This document shows positions 45,578 to 57,019 of a DNA stretch of 64,000 nucleotides, in pieces. Made by a program: the position numbers and the translations under genes. Each line of letters opens with the position of its first letter. Position 1 is the first letter of the stretch. Under the pieces are notes generated by a model. It was not told where the DNA came from. It saw nothing but the letters and a program-made list of their open reading frames with translations, and made no database searches. Origin of the DNA: Puccinia triticina (Eukaryota; Basidiomycota; Pucciniomycetes; Pucciniales; Pucciniaceae); the NCBI RefSeq assembly GCF_026914185.1, contig NC_070564.1, positions 6,696,001 through 6,760,000 of the forward strand, read 5' to 3'.

Positions 45578-45760
45578 TCAAACTCACAATTTATCCTGGC
45601 TGTTATGTTGCCACCTGCATGTCTTTTGCTAGATCCTCTTCATCCCTTGAAAATAATAATATGAACAGGTCTTGAGGTCAGGGTGTTTGGATGGCCAATG
45701 TTTTTGCTTGTCCTTGGCCATCTTAATCCTCCACTCTCACTCAATGTGATTGTCATACTA

Positions 45761-46199
45761 GGGGGTTTCAAAGTTTGCCAAGTGCCACTTGCATGAACTT
45801 TTGCAAGTCAGTGTTCACTAAGGTGTTCAAAGTTGAAATCATAAAATTTTCATTACATAAAATCATAAAATCATAACACTTTCAAATGATGATTTTATAT
45901 GTACCATTTTAGAAATGTTGCTCTAATTTGAGTGTTTGGGTATACATATTTTTTTCACCTCAGAATTTTATGATTTGATGGTGTTATGATTTTATGCAAG
46001 TCAACTTTGAACACCCTAGTTTACTCTTGAACACTATATTTGCAAAATTGCATGCAGGTCACATACTAAGCCCCCTAAGCCTTCTGGATTTTTTTTTTGC
46101 AAGTTGGGCATCAAGAACAGCCTTGGGCATCAAGAACAGCCTTGAACACCAACTTGCAAAAGTGCATGCAAGTCACAATTGGCCAACTTTGAATCCCCT
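45761..46199. mobile_element. TA-flanked foldback MITE containing a second MITE
   Basis: The left end GGGGGTTTCAAAGTTTGCCA, then CTTGCATGAACTTTTGCAAG, is mirrored at the right by CTTGCAAAAGTGCATGCAAG and CCAACTTTGAATCCCCT. TA lies on each side (45759-45760, 46200-46201). A smaller MITE of the same end type is inserted at 45821-46016. A 24-bp unit with GGGCATCAAGAACAGCCTT is tandemly doubled near 46106-46146. Confidence 0.75.
45821..46016. mobile_element. 196-bp nested TA-flanked MITE
   Basis: AGGTGTTCAAAGTTG at the left and CAACTTTGAACACCC at the right, flanked by TA (45819-45820, 46017-46018). It has AT-rich inverted subterminal ATCATAAAAT blocks. Confidence 0.8.
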
Positions 46200-46201
46200 T
46201 A

Positions 46202-46714
46202 CTGCATGTATTGGATAGTGGTGGACTAATGTCTGTGACAAGACAGATTTTACTGGTTCTCAACCCTCTTGGATGATGATCCAAAGATATGATTGAGGAT
46301 GCCTGTGCGGTCAAATGGTGAAATCCCCATTAAGATCTGCAGAGCCTCCAAAGTCCATCATCAGATCTGAAGACCTTGACACTACATTTTCCATCCAAAA
46401 TTTAGTTTTGTTGCCTCCAAATCAGCATCTGCAGGGGCTGAAGGAAGTTCCGCCCCAATCTTTCCCATGATCGTATGGTCTATCTTCCAATCTTTATGTG
46501 CTCTAATGATAACAAAGCGTTCTGTGTTCTGATATAACTGGCAACAATGAATAAACAACAAATCAAATCCTATACAAGTACATACTGCTTGAAACTGGAA
46601 TAAATCGCGCGGAAATAGTTAAACATGAAAAACAACGAGAAGAAGTTTAAGCAAAGTCATCGGTAACAATTCATACCCGGCTGATGAACAGTATTTAATA
46701 AATAAATGGCAAGT
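46202..46714. other. intergenic, 3' flank of the glycosyltransferase-like gene
   Basis: No gene or repeat recognised; it probably includes the 3' UTR of the minus-strand gene. Confidence 0.5.
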
Positions 46715-48336
46715 CTAGCCATCCTCGGGCAGGTCCTTGGGTAAGAAGTCGAATTCGTATGGCAAGATGAATCCCCTTTGACCTTCTTTAACCAGCCAAA
46801 TCATCTTCCAAACGTCTTGAGCATATTTGTCCATACTAAAAGAGTTCAAAATCCAATCCTGAGCAGCTTGTGCTTTACTGATTCGCTCCTGATCATGCTT
46901 CAGCCACCAGTTCAAGGTTTTGACAATCTTGTCATCCGAGTCTTTATTTGAGAGTGGAACGATAACCTTCTCGAACATGCTTTGCCGATCTGACGGGATG
47001 TTTCCAGCGATCAAGCAGCCGGCTGCAGCAGCTTCGACGTATTTTTGAACCGAATAAGCCCAGCGTGAATCGGTTACCAAACAGATCTTGGCTTGACCGA
47101 AATCGTTCCCGAAATCGACCAGCTGTTGTTCTTGGATCACGGCAGTGAGTTTCTTATTCCGTTGGTCGGCCGATTTGATATCTTCGTATCCTGGATGACC
47201 TCGTATCCAACCCGGCAAGGTCTTCTTCCGGATCATGTCGGCTAGCCTGGCTCTGAAGGGGTAGAATGCACCCAGGTCGCCGGCGATGATGATCTCTTCT
47301 GGGCGAGTGTTGCCGACTGGATGATAAAAGATCTTCTTGTCGATAAAATGAGGTTGGTGAACCAAGAGCGCTTGAGTGGCGAATTGTGCCCGGTATTCAA
47401 ATAATTCGTAAGCGTAGGGCGCCAAGACCAAAGTGACGTTCGCCACTGATTTCGGAAGAGGAAGATACGAATGGGATGAGAGGTGAGCAGAGTGCTTGAA
47501 ATTACCTCAGAAGTTGGAATAGAATAGTTTGTGACGCGTACAGTTATAGAATTCTGCCTTTCGCTGGTCACGCATCTCATGAGGGCGGTCGATGATGACG
47601 ACACCTTTGCCCTGCTGGGACAGTTCTTTCACCTGGGCGAACCAGGGTTTAGAGTCGATGTGCAAAAACTTGACTTGATCGTTGTTGAAATAGACCAGGG
47701 CGGCATCGAAATAATCGGCCGAGCCAAATTTCTGGGCAATGTTCTGAGTCAGGCTGAGGGATTTCCGCCAGCCTTCGAAGTCTGGTCCCCATAGGATAGC
47801 AGAAGATATGAGATCAGGACGAGCGACGAATGCATCTAAAAAATTGTAGATGAGATGAAGTGACTGTTAGCTTATTCCAATTTATCGCTCCCAGAAACTG
47901 GCGATCAGCCAGAAATAGCCGTGGAGATCGACGGACCATGAGAATGAAGTAGCCAGCGGTCCATCAGGACTTCGGCAGTGTCTTTGTCGACAAGGTGCAA
48001 GATCTTCAATTTCGAGCGAGATGAGCCCGCGGCAGGTGAAAGTTTAAAGGCGAGACCCCAGTTCTGGGCAAGATCATGAACTTTGTCCCATTTGAGACAG
48101 CTGCCATCCCGACACTGTCTGAGTGAGAACTGGTTTGACAGGGTGGCGGGGATAATGACGAGGGTGAGGAGGAGGACGAGTGAGAGGAGAGGGAGGACGA
48201 CGCGTAGGAGGAAGAACTTGAGGCGAGAACGGGACGGATGGGAATCAAACTTGGCGGGATGCTGGTGCTGAGTTGATGAGGGCGAGACCAGAGGCAGCTG
48301 GGATTCGTGGGCAGGAAGAGGGTAGTATGCAGACAT
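46715..48336 (-). CDS. type II membrane glycosyltransferase-like protein
   Basis: Exons 48336-47937, 47835-47542 and 47445-46715 splice in phase (1425 nt, 474 aa). A start at 48450 would add 38 residues in frame. After a ~40-residue cytosolic segment comes one transmembrane helix (FFLLRVVLPLLSLVLLLTLV), so the bulk is lumenal. A Cys pair (RQCRDGSCLKW) follows. Middle motifs are ISSAILWGPDFEGW and VVIIDRPHEMRDQR. The C-terminal domain has KICLVTDSRWAYSVQKYVEA and AAAGCLIAGNIPSD, which resembles the nucleotide-sugar-binding half of GT-B glycosyltransferases (Glyco_trans_1_2/CgeB type). The donor sugar and acceptor are unknown; a Golgi/ER location is inferred. The first intron uses a weak donor, GTCCGT. 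The second intron (GTACGC donor at 47541) is chosen because it avoids a stop and keeps phase. Confidence 0.72.
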
Positions 48337-48627
48337 GACTTCTTCACGCGAGGGAGAGGGTGGGCCCAGGAGGGGCGAGGGGATGGAAGATGGAGGACTG
48401 GAAGTGGACTCATCAACAAAGCTGGCGAAAGCCCAAACAAGGAATTTCAAATTTCATGCACGGCTCCCTTGAGGGGCCCCTTCTCTTAACAAAAGGAAAC
48501 GAGCACTCGACCCTCCTCCGGCTCACCCTTGGGCTTCTCGCGTCCGGATGACCAATGCCATTTTCATCTTTTTGTCTTCAATAGGTTCGTCCCAGGAGAC
48601 AAGACTGTATGAAGCTGCTCTTCACTC

Positions 48628-48682
48628 GAGCTTAACACAAGCGTATGTACCCTCCTCGGAGAGCCTTAGTTTTGTTAAGCTC
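48628..48682. mobile_element. 55-bp transposon relic with direct target duplication
   Basis: GAGCTTAACA...TGTTAAGCTC inverted ends enclose a CCTCCTCGGAGAG core. The direct repeat GCTCTTCACTC flanks it at 48617-48627 and 48683-48693. It is the smallest member of the AAGTCCCTC-related group and too short to be anything but a deletion product. Confidence 0.75.
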
Positions 48683-49194
48683 GCTCTTCACTCTCATGGG
48701 TGGAACTGGAGGCGCAAGCGAGTTCCTGATCTGGTTTTCAGACATAAATACATACAACCCATTCGATGGTGCACTTCCCGCAGCCTGAATGGCTTGATTA
48801 GCCCAAATCTTATTTTGCTGGTGAAATTGATCTCAAATGATTTAGCCAGCCAGAGCCTGGCGCTTGCTTCTAGATTAATTTGCGACCGGAAGTCCTCAGC
48901 ACTGTTGTGAATACATACATGCTCGTTATCAAAACTGACAAAAGTACATAAACCAACATATGAACCCCGTGTATTGAGCATGAACACCTGAATCTAGCAT
49001 ATGAAGATTGGGACCCCCTAAAGCATTGTTGCCCAACATTCTTCCCGCCCCTCACAATTTGTAGCTCAACCAATGGGCGTAGTGGCATCGGCTATAGGTC
49101 AGCATGGATGGTAGTAGTGGACAATGTCGTCCCAAGTATGTCAAATTTACAACAAATCACAATAAGGATGGCCAAGGAGATGAGATTCCAGGAA

Positions 49195-50994
49195 TCAATC
49201 ATCAATAACAATCACTTTGTTTTTAGATTTACCTTTACTGAGTGAATGGCCTTCTCCAGAGAAAGCTTGAGGGGTGACTGATGATGATGTAGATGGTTCC
49301 TGGGCATCGGCAATTGATTGAGACCGGCCAGATAAGGTGTTGCCGCTACTGGAGACCTTGGCAAACGGGGCCGCCGACCCTCCTGCTCCTTCACCATCGG
49401 CTTTGGCAGGTTCGAACGGCTTGGCACTGAATCCAAAGAATAACTGCAATCCCGAAAGTAACATATCACGTGTATCAGCAGAAATGACGAAGAGGCTCTT
49501 GGAGATCGGGTTCACTCACCGTGCCAAATGGCAAGTCCAACCTAGCTGGCACTTGTCTGTCGCCAATCTGAGTGTCCGCAGTGACGATCCTTTGGACATC
49601 AGTCCGGAAGATCTTACTACTTGAGTCGACCTGTTCGATCTTCTTCTTCTGGACGCCTTTCCCCTTGACAATCTTGCCGCCCATCGTCCGGCCTCCACCT
49701 TTGAAAGCCTCCCAGGTGGCTGGACCACCAGCAGCGTGGGCACCTCCTGCCGCGCTTCCACGAGCATCGACTGATTCGGTACCCGATGTGTCGATGTTCA
49801 TTTTTGAGGCCATCGTCGCCGGGGGTGCCCTCGGTACCGGGGTCGGTTCGACGTATCCCAATGGTGCGGCAAAATCAACCTGGACAAAACAGCCGTAATT
49901 CGAGTGGTTTACATGAACTGGTGCGTGCACGTTTTGAATCTTGAGGCTGCTGTTTACTCACCTCGAGGTCGGTTTCGAAAATACTAACGCCCGGCGTGTC
50001 ATCAGGCTTGAGCTCCATGATCAAAATTTCAAACGTCATCATATTGTGGTAGATTTCAATGATATCCCCTTTGGTAAGACACGAGAAATTCCGTAGGGCA
50101 GTCTCGAGTCTGTTGAAAGCGAATGCAGAAAAACAAACCATAAGCTTCTGTGATAAACATCCACGAAAGTCAGTTTTTTTCCATTATCTTGAGAACACGA
50201 ACACAGCTTTGTGATCACCCAGTTCTAAGAACAGAGTACTCTGAGCTTGCACCTTAGCGAACTTTCCTTTGGGTAAGCGTGCACCGGTGAGCTTAATTGA
50301 ATCGCCTTCATTTAGCTCTAAACGTGTCATCATCTGAAGAATCGGAACGGGTTAGATGGAGATGAAGATCTGAATGGATGCGTTTACTCTCAGATTACGA
50401 ACCCATTGAGGTAAGTGCACAGTTCCTGGATCGGCTATGAATTCCAAGACCCCGCAGTGAGTGAACAGATCCTTCTTGGCCGGGGAAGAATTCCGAATCT
50501 CAAACATAAAGGGCGATTCCATATCCATTTCCGTCAATTGAACGAGAGCGTCCTGTGGCATGATTACTGACAGAAAGGAAGAAGCATTTATCGAGGTTAG
50601 AGGTTGGCGAGAAGTTTTTGGGTTGAAAGTGAAAGACGATTGGCGAGAACGTACTTTTTCCACCATGCATCACATTGCTCCTTCCACCAGTTCGTTCACC
50701 CCGACCTTGTTTGATCTCCAAGATGGCAGTAGAATAAGCTTTGTAAGTTTTAGAGAATGCTCGAGCGGGAGGCCTCATTGTGGGATGGCCTCCGTATCCC
50801 ATCATCTGGTTTCCGACGTGTGGCCAATCGGTGTGCATTCCGAATCCTCGTTCGATTCCGTTGAATGAGTTGAGTATACCCCCGAAGCCATCGCCCATCC
50901 GGCGCCCGTTATTGTTGCGGTTCGTCGGTTGGGCTGGAGGGTCGACTACATCTTCAGCTTCGAACATCGGGTCCTCGTCATCGTAGTAGTCCAT
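49195..50994 (-). CDS. UFD1: ubiquitin fusion degradation protein 1 (Cdc48/p97 adaptor)
   Basis: Six exons in phase: 50994-50655, 50566-50388, 50333-50203, 50109-49962, 49879-49520 and 49443-49195 (1407 nt, 468 aa). The UT3 (double-psi barrel) domain is rebuilt across introns: GGK-IIMPQDALVQL, DLFTHCGVLEFIADPG, LPQWVRNLR-MMTRLEL, HKAV-LETALRNFSCLTKGD, VSIFETDLE-VDFAAPLGYVEP. These match Ufd1 closely. Ufd1 with Npl4 brings polyubiquitylated proteins to Cdc48 for extraction (ERAD and chromatin). It is longer than the ~310-360 aa norm, partly from an acidic and Gly/Asn-rich N-terminal extension (~70 residues with MDYYDDEDPMFEAEDVVD) and partly from a Ser/Gly-rich C-terminus. A candidate Cdc48-binding stretch, FFGFSAKPFEP, lies in exon 6. 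The donor GTTCGT of intron 3 is non-standard but required by phase. Confidence 0.95.
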
Positions 50995-51171
50995 CTTTGT
51001 GCTTTGGATGTCGATGTTTTTGGTTGGTGAGAGCTGTCGTGCTCGTGGCCTGGACGATGTACATATATGTACATAGCTTCAACTCGTGCGAAACTGGTTT
51101 AACACATGTCGAAAACCCCATTCGGGCCTCACCCTAGAATCCTACAGCCTTTTGATCTAGCACCAAAATCA

Positions 51172-52546
51172 GAAGCTCAGGACACAGCCATGAGATTGGC
51201 TCTAACTTAACTAAGTCCCTCTCTATGTGGAGGGGGGACGCCGTCCCGCAGGGACCCTCCGAAGGAGGGACTTATGCGCTATGTCGCCCCTCTTGCCTGA
51301 GAGCATCAGGAAAATTGAGCTTTTTTTTCAATCTGCTGTACAGCTGCCATCTCTTATTGGGTGACTACAAAGTCACCCAGCAAAATGAGGGGCTTATCCA
51401 GGAGAATCTCTGTGTCTCCTTCTTGAACTTGTGAGGGCCTTCAGTGCTTGGTTAATTGTGGGTTTTCCAATTTTGTTCCTCCAAAGAGACTGAAACAACA
51501 AATCCTGTAACAACTGCCACATCTCATGGAACAAAGATTCCGCATGAAATACAGCAGTTGAAATGATTAATCAAAAAGTGTAAAGAACCATTGCTACTTA
51601 AATATCTATACGCACTCATGGGCTACAGTCATTGAAACAGCATAGTATGTTTCAGCACTAAATACAGTTTGAAAGTGTGGAAGTGCCTGGAATTCAAGTG
51701 TAATGCCCAAGAGGAAATAAAAAATCTACACATCAGGATAGTGAAGGCAGCTGATGGGATGGAGACAAAAAAAATAGTAGGTACATGGGGACCGCTTGCG
51801 TGGTCCCAGAAATGAAAACTAGAAAGAAAAGCGTTCAGAGACGAGTGCGTGAGGTTGATTATGAAAAACTGCCCACCAAAAGCTGAAATGCTCTCAGGCC
51901 ACGGAGTCGACTTAGCACGTAAGTCCCTCCTTCGGAGGTTGCTGCGCTCCCCCGAGGAGGGAAATTAGCTAAGTTAGAGATTGGCTATAGGGGTGAAAAA
52001 TAAGTTCCCAAGAATAATCATGAAATAAAAAAAAGTACAAATAAAAAAATGAAAAATGTGGAAATTTTCTAATTTCTTGCAAATTTCTCAGAATGTTCAT
52101 TACTGGTCAAACCAAGGAGGGAAAATTGGAGAGCACAGTACATAGGGCATGCAAAAAGAATGATGAAAAATGAAACTTTTTGAAACCATTGCCAATGATT
52201 TTTATTGGATCAAATAAATTGGATCAAATTAGTGGTGATTTGGGTGACATTCCCTCAGTTCAATTTGAAATTGTTGGATAACCCATCCACCCAAAAAATC
52301 ATTGAAAATGGTTTCAATATTTTTCTTTTTTTATCATTCTTTTTGTATGCCATACTTTTCTCTCCAATTTTCCCTCCTTGGTTTGACCAGCAATGAACAT
52401 TCTGAGAAATTTGCAATAAATTAGAAAATTTCCACATTTTTCATTTTTTTATGTTTACTTTTTTTTTATTTCATAATCATTCTTGGGAACTTATTTTCCA
52501 CCCCTGCAGCCAATCACATGGCTTATAGGCTGTGTCCTGAGCTTCT
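51172..52546. mobile_element. foldback element split by a Mutator-like copy
   Basis: The left part AGAAGCTCAGGACACAGCC...GATTGGCT (51172-51201) continues after the Mutator-like insertion at 51978 as ATAGGGGTGAAAAATAAG and TCCCAAGAATAATCATGAAA. The right arm (52330-52546) is its inverted copy, ending GGCTGTGTCCTGAGCTTCT. Arms are about 220 bp each once the insertion is removed, and they contain matching GGAAATTTTCTAATTT and GAATGTTCATT blocks. No coding domain. Confidence 0.85.
51202..51977. mobile_element. 776-bp Mutator-like non-autonomous element, copy A
   Basis: The left end CTAACTTAACTAAGTCCCTC and right end GAGGGAAATTAGCTAAGTTAG are inverted. A perfect 9-bp duplication AGATTGGCT flanks it (51193-51201, 51978-51986). 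Nine bases indicates Mutator/MULE-type insertion. The interior has no domain; a short plus-strand open frame at 51225-51434 and its shadow are unsupported. It is about 98% identical to copy B at 59109-60272. Confidence 0.92.
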
Positions 52547-53862
52547 GAATTCAAAAATGTGGAGCCAAAAACATTTGTTAGCCCACTTTACCACAGTGCA
52601 ATTTCTTTGCTTCTGAAAACACCATAAATGCATTAATTTCAAAAATTGTCCAACATGCTTTTTTTTTTAAAAAAAAAATACAAGAGCTTGGGTAGATGAA
52701 GATAGAAATCGGTACTTGCCCGGGGAGAGGGGTACACCACGGCTCCACTTGTAAAGTGAGTTGCGCGGCGGGCAGACCCTCCCGTCAGATTTGGGTTGGG
52801 CCGTCCTGGTAGGACGTCGAGCAGCCCTTTGGGTTGGCCCGACCCTGCCCGACCACCTGTCGGCTGTTCCTCCCGACAGGGAGGGCAGGCCGACCTCGTC
52901 CAACCGTGCCGACCCGCGAGGCAGCATGGTCCGCTTGTCTGATAGGTCCAGCCAACCCATCTGCCCGGCAGATCAGCATGGTCGGCCGGCCCTCGAGGTT
53001 GTAAACAGGTCGGCTGCCCCGACCTTCCCAACGAGTCACCGGACTAGTCGACCTGTCCGTCGGCCCAAGGTCAGAAACTCACTTGGAAAAGTGAGTTTCC
53101 TGAGACCACCAGTACGATCTGCCAAGCGTGCTTGCGGATTGTACATAGAAGAGAAAAAAAAAAAATGTTGGACTTCGCACCGTTTGCTCTTCATGATAAG
53201 AAGAGAATGCGGTATATGGTCGTGACTAAGATGGATGCTGATATGAATATTGTTGTGATTGCAGTGGTCGTAAGTGATCACACCGGTTAGCGGGCAATCT
53301 CTGGAGGTATGGTGCGGTCGCCGGATCAACCCTCCCTTGGGACAATGTTTGCTGCTTGGATCTCCTCATGACCCTGGGCCCCGCGGCCAACATCTGGGTA
53401 ATCCCAGCTTGAAGCCCAACATATGGGTAGGATTTGTGGCCTAGCCGCCGTCAGGGGCAGCCCGACCTTCCCAACATGCACTCCTCCCAACGTCCGCCGT
53501 GCAAAGTATTACTGCAGGGGCGGAGATAGGGTGGCCAACGTTGGACTGGACGTCTGCCTGCCGTCCAACTGCACCCGTGGTGTAGGGGGCAAAAAATTCA
53601 GGTCTCCAGATCCGCTGTTGTTTTGCAAGGCTCAAGATTTTTCAGGACTCCTTCTGCCGCGCATGGCGGTGTGTCAGTGTGGCTATGGTTCTCTTCCTTG
53701 CTGTTTGTTTTCTTTTTCCCTTATTTTCCTGTTTCTTGTTTTGTCTTTTTCATTTTCATGTATGCGCACTGTTTAGATGGAGCTGTATGTTGTGGGTTAG
53801 TTTGTTTGTTTGAGGTTTTTTCTTTCCTTCTTTCTGTTTTGTCTCTTGTTGTTGTTGTGCGC
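52547..53862. other. GC-rich repeat region without a recognised gene
   Basis: Between TTGTCCAACATG (52647) and ATGTTGGACTTCG (53165), both with adjacent A/T runs, lies a GC-rich block with many CGGCC/GGTCGG and CCCGACC motifs, and AAAGTGAGTT near each end. It looks like a decayed foldback element. A second GC-rich block sharing CCCGACCTTCCCAAC lies at 53450-53500. At 53625-53860 the sequence resembles modules of the next inverted repeat. Open frames here are judged incidental. Confidence 0.5.
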
Positions 53863-56010
53863 TGTGGTGGACAGACTGGTACACGCGTAGGATCAAGATT
53901 TCATTGCGCGTGGGGCGTGCCACCGGAAGTCAAGGTTCAAGATATCAAGGCTTCAAGTTTCCAGTCCTCAAGACCTTCCCAGATTCAACAGCACGGCGTG
54001 GTGCACATCCTCAAGAAGTTTCAGGCCTTCTTCCCTTCCCCCTCTCTTTCCTGCTTTCTTTTCTCTTGATCTTTGTTTTTTTCTTAGGTCTGTGTGTCAA
54101 TTTCTTTTCTGTTAAAACCCTGTTTTTTTTTTTTTTCTTATATGCCCGTCTTGGCTAGGTTTTGGATGAGGAGGGTTGATCTTTGTCTCTGTCCTGTTTG
54201 TGTTGTTTTGGTTTGGTTTCTTTCTGCTTGTTTGTTGTAGTGCGCGCGTGCGCACTAGGTTGGGATGAGCTGTCTGCTAGATGTCACAAACTCCAGGGTT
54301 TGAGTTCAGCTTGAACTCAAACTTTGGAGCGGCATGGAACCACTCTGAACCATAAATTTCAGTCTTCCATTGAAATCTTAAAGTTTGTTGCTCTTGGCAT
54401 CATTCCACCCGTATTCTCAGTTTTCACATGTCTTCTAAGTTCACTTCCTGCACAAAGATCTCCTCCAGAATTTCTGGTTTTGATCACATCTCCGCCGGCA
54501 GTATCCCCGGCTCTTTCCCAACACAAAAATTTCTGACACGCAATTCCAGCCGTCAGAAAATCATTCCCCCCCAACGCTACACGACTCTCTACGCTCATTC
54601 TTGACCAATCACCTGGAGAGCATACACAGATTATTTCCTATTTTTTCCATTTCCCTTCCACCAACTGCCTACCGTCTGAAACAGGAGGAGTTCCTCAGCG
54701 CGCAGGTGTATGATGACCTTTCTGGCAGCATAGGACAGTCCCCAGAGTCTGAGTTCAGCTCAAACTCAGATGATGGGGCAGCATGGAGTTTGTCTGAACC
54801 CTTTTCATTTGGCTTTTCAGATCATCTGTCAAATTCAGAATCCCAAATCTTAAGCTTATTGATCCCCTCTCTGACAACAGCCATACCGTACCCTTTTTTT
54901 GTAACTGTGCTGGATGCCTTTGATGAAGGTAGTGTAAGAAGTAATAAAATATTCTGGAAATTTTCCACAACTGATCTAAAACTGATCCTGAATTCATCCA
55001 TAATTCATCCAGAATTCATGCTGAGGTCAACTGGAACTTAATCAGAACACAGTTGAAACCACTAGGACACAATGAACACAATCAAATCATAATTCAATTG
55101 GAACTGTTTGCTGATTGGGATGATTTCTTGGGGTAAAATTCATATTATTCACATGCTCATGAAGGTGTTCATTGTTTTCACTTTGCTCATTTTTACCTCA
55201 TGTGCAAGCTGAGGAACTCCTACCGTGCCAGGTGGTAGGCAGTTGGTGGAGGGTAAATTGAAACTAAAGAAAGAGCTGTGTATGCCCTCCGGGGTTCTTG
55301 GCCGTGAGTGAGTGCAGAGATTTGTGTAGCGTTGGGGGGGGGATGATTTCTGACAGCTGGAATTGCGCATCGGCGATTTTTGCGTTGAGAAAAGAGCCGG
55401 GGATACTGCCGATGTGATCAAAAACAGAGGGTTGGAGGAGATCAGCATTCAGGAGATAAACTCAGAAGACGTGTGAAAGCGGGAAATACGGGCGGAAGAC
55501 GCCAGGAGCAATAAACTTTTAGATTTGATGGAAGACTGAATTTATGGTTCAGAGTAGGTCCATGCCGCCCCAAAGCCTGAGTTCAAACTGAACTCAAACC
55601 TTGGAGTTTGTGACATCTAGCAGACATCTCATCACAACCTGGCGCGCATGCGCGCGCTACAACAAGACAAGACAAGAGACAGAAACAGAACAAGACAAAA
55701 CAACAAAACCAACCCTCCTCATCCAAGAACCTAACCAACGCACGCAGAGTGAAAGAAGAAAATAACAAAACATGATGAAAAAGAAACTGACATGAGAAAA
55801 CAAAATCACCAACACAGAAACAAAGGAAAAGAAAGGGAAAGGAAAAAAAGCCTGAAACGCCTTGAGGGGCGCGCCACGCCGGGCCATTGAACCTGAGAAA
55901 GCCTTGAGGGCTGAAAGCTTGAATCTTGATGGCTTGAGTCTTGACGTCCTCAGGCGCGCGCCACACGCAATAAAACTGATTCCCACGCTTGTACCAGTCT
56001 TTCCACCACA
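53863..56010. mobile_element. 2.1-kb element with ~700-bp inverted arms
   Basis: The left arm 53863-54602 begins TGTGGTGGACAGACTGGTAC. The right arm 55303-56010 ends GTACCAGTCTTTCCACCACA. Shared blocks in inverted order include CATTGCGCGTGG, CCTTGAGG/CTCAAG motifs, GCGCGC runs, GACATCTAGCAGACA, GAGTTCA/TGAACTC, and CCGGGGATACTGCCG near the inner ends. The spacer (54603-55302) has an internal echo of the GAGTTCA motif at 54750. No transposase; open frames up to 146 codons lack domains. No clear target duplication. Confidence 0.8.
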
Positions 56011-56540
56011 ACACATAAAAGGTTGTTACAAATTGCAGGCTGAGCCTCCTTCAGATCAACAACATGTACACTCCGGTTAGAATGATGTGAAACACCCATC
56101 TGAATTGGCATGTTTCCCTAAACAAAGCAGGTATCATCTAGAATTGAGCCAAAAAAGGATCAAAATAGGGTGAAAGTATGAGTCAAGTCAATCTTGGAGA
56201 TTTGTGGTACCAGATTTCAGCTAGACAACCTGATGTAAGCTTGTGAGTTTTTTCTTTTTTGAAATGTCTCCATGCACATGCATGTGAGCTGTCTTCCATT
56301 TTGCCAATGTCACCTTTGTCTACGCGCGTACATTGGGGTGAAGATCACCAGAGGGACCTTTCACAGCTCCATGACAAGTAAAAACTGGTCAGAAAGCCAT
56401 TAAAGCCCCAGCTAGTCACATTTATGTTGTGTGAAACCCCTTGCACATAGAGAGATTGATCAACATAAATTCAACATAAATGATTAATATTTGCGAATTG
56501 AGTAACTATCATTTCATTATACGTTGTAATTGAGTTATAC
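56011..56540. other. intergenic, nothing recognised
   Basis: AT-rich, without gene or clear repeat. Confidence 0.5.
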
Positions 56541-56543
56541 TTA

Positions 56544-56703
56544 GGCCCGTTTGGCTGCCGCGTTATGCGTGATAAATGTGCAAATTTATCACACGCAACC
56601 CAAAGTTTGCCCCCCGTCTCCACCATAAAACTTTGACCCCCCGGGGGTTGCGCGTGATAAATAAGCCCATTTATCACGTATAACGCGGCAGCCAAACGGG
56701 GCC
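56544..56703. mobile_element. 160-bp PIF/Harbinger-type MITE
   Basis: The left end GGCCCGTTTGGCTGCCGCG and right end CGCGGCAGCCAAACGGGGCC are inverted, with a perfect TTA duplication on both sides (56541-56543, 56704-56706). It contains inverted ATAAATGTGCAAATTTATCA-like sequence. It is the intact relative of 27632-28015. Confidence 0.92.
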
Positions 56704-56861
56704 TTAAGAATGAAACGGTTCCATACAACATTGCATGAGGTCCTGTGATACTTCTCCTAAATTATAACAGACTTCCCATTGAATTCTGAAAAATTTATCA
56801 ATCATTTCCTAATACACATCTGACTGACATCGGACCCAGAACAACATAAAATTACAGTTAG

Positions 56862-56879
56862 GCACTCTCTGGAGAGTGC
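56862..56879. repeat. 18-bp palindrome GCACTCTCTGGAGAGTGC
   Basis: It shares both flanks with the palindrome at 14203 (AAAATTAC on the left, TCCCTGGTGTG-like sequence on the right), so both are ends of one dispersed repeat family. A hairpin close to an element end recalls Helitron-type termini, but no CTRR end or rolling-circle gene is visible. Confidence 0.55.
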
Positions 56880-57019
56880 ATCAAAGTCTCCCCTGGTGTG
56901 AGTGTGTGTGCCTTCTGAGTTCAAACTCTCAGCACCCCAAGTCCTATTTCCCCAATTCCTTTCATTAGATCACATCCTCCGGCCCCTTTTGCCAGTCTTC
57001 CTTCTGTTCTCATCCTCAA

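Noticed and set aside
52639..53225. Arg/Gly/Pro-rich open frames up to 154 codons
   Set aside because: GC-rich repeat composition, open on both strands in several frames, no domain or splice logic.
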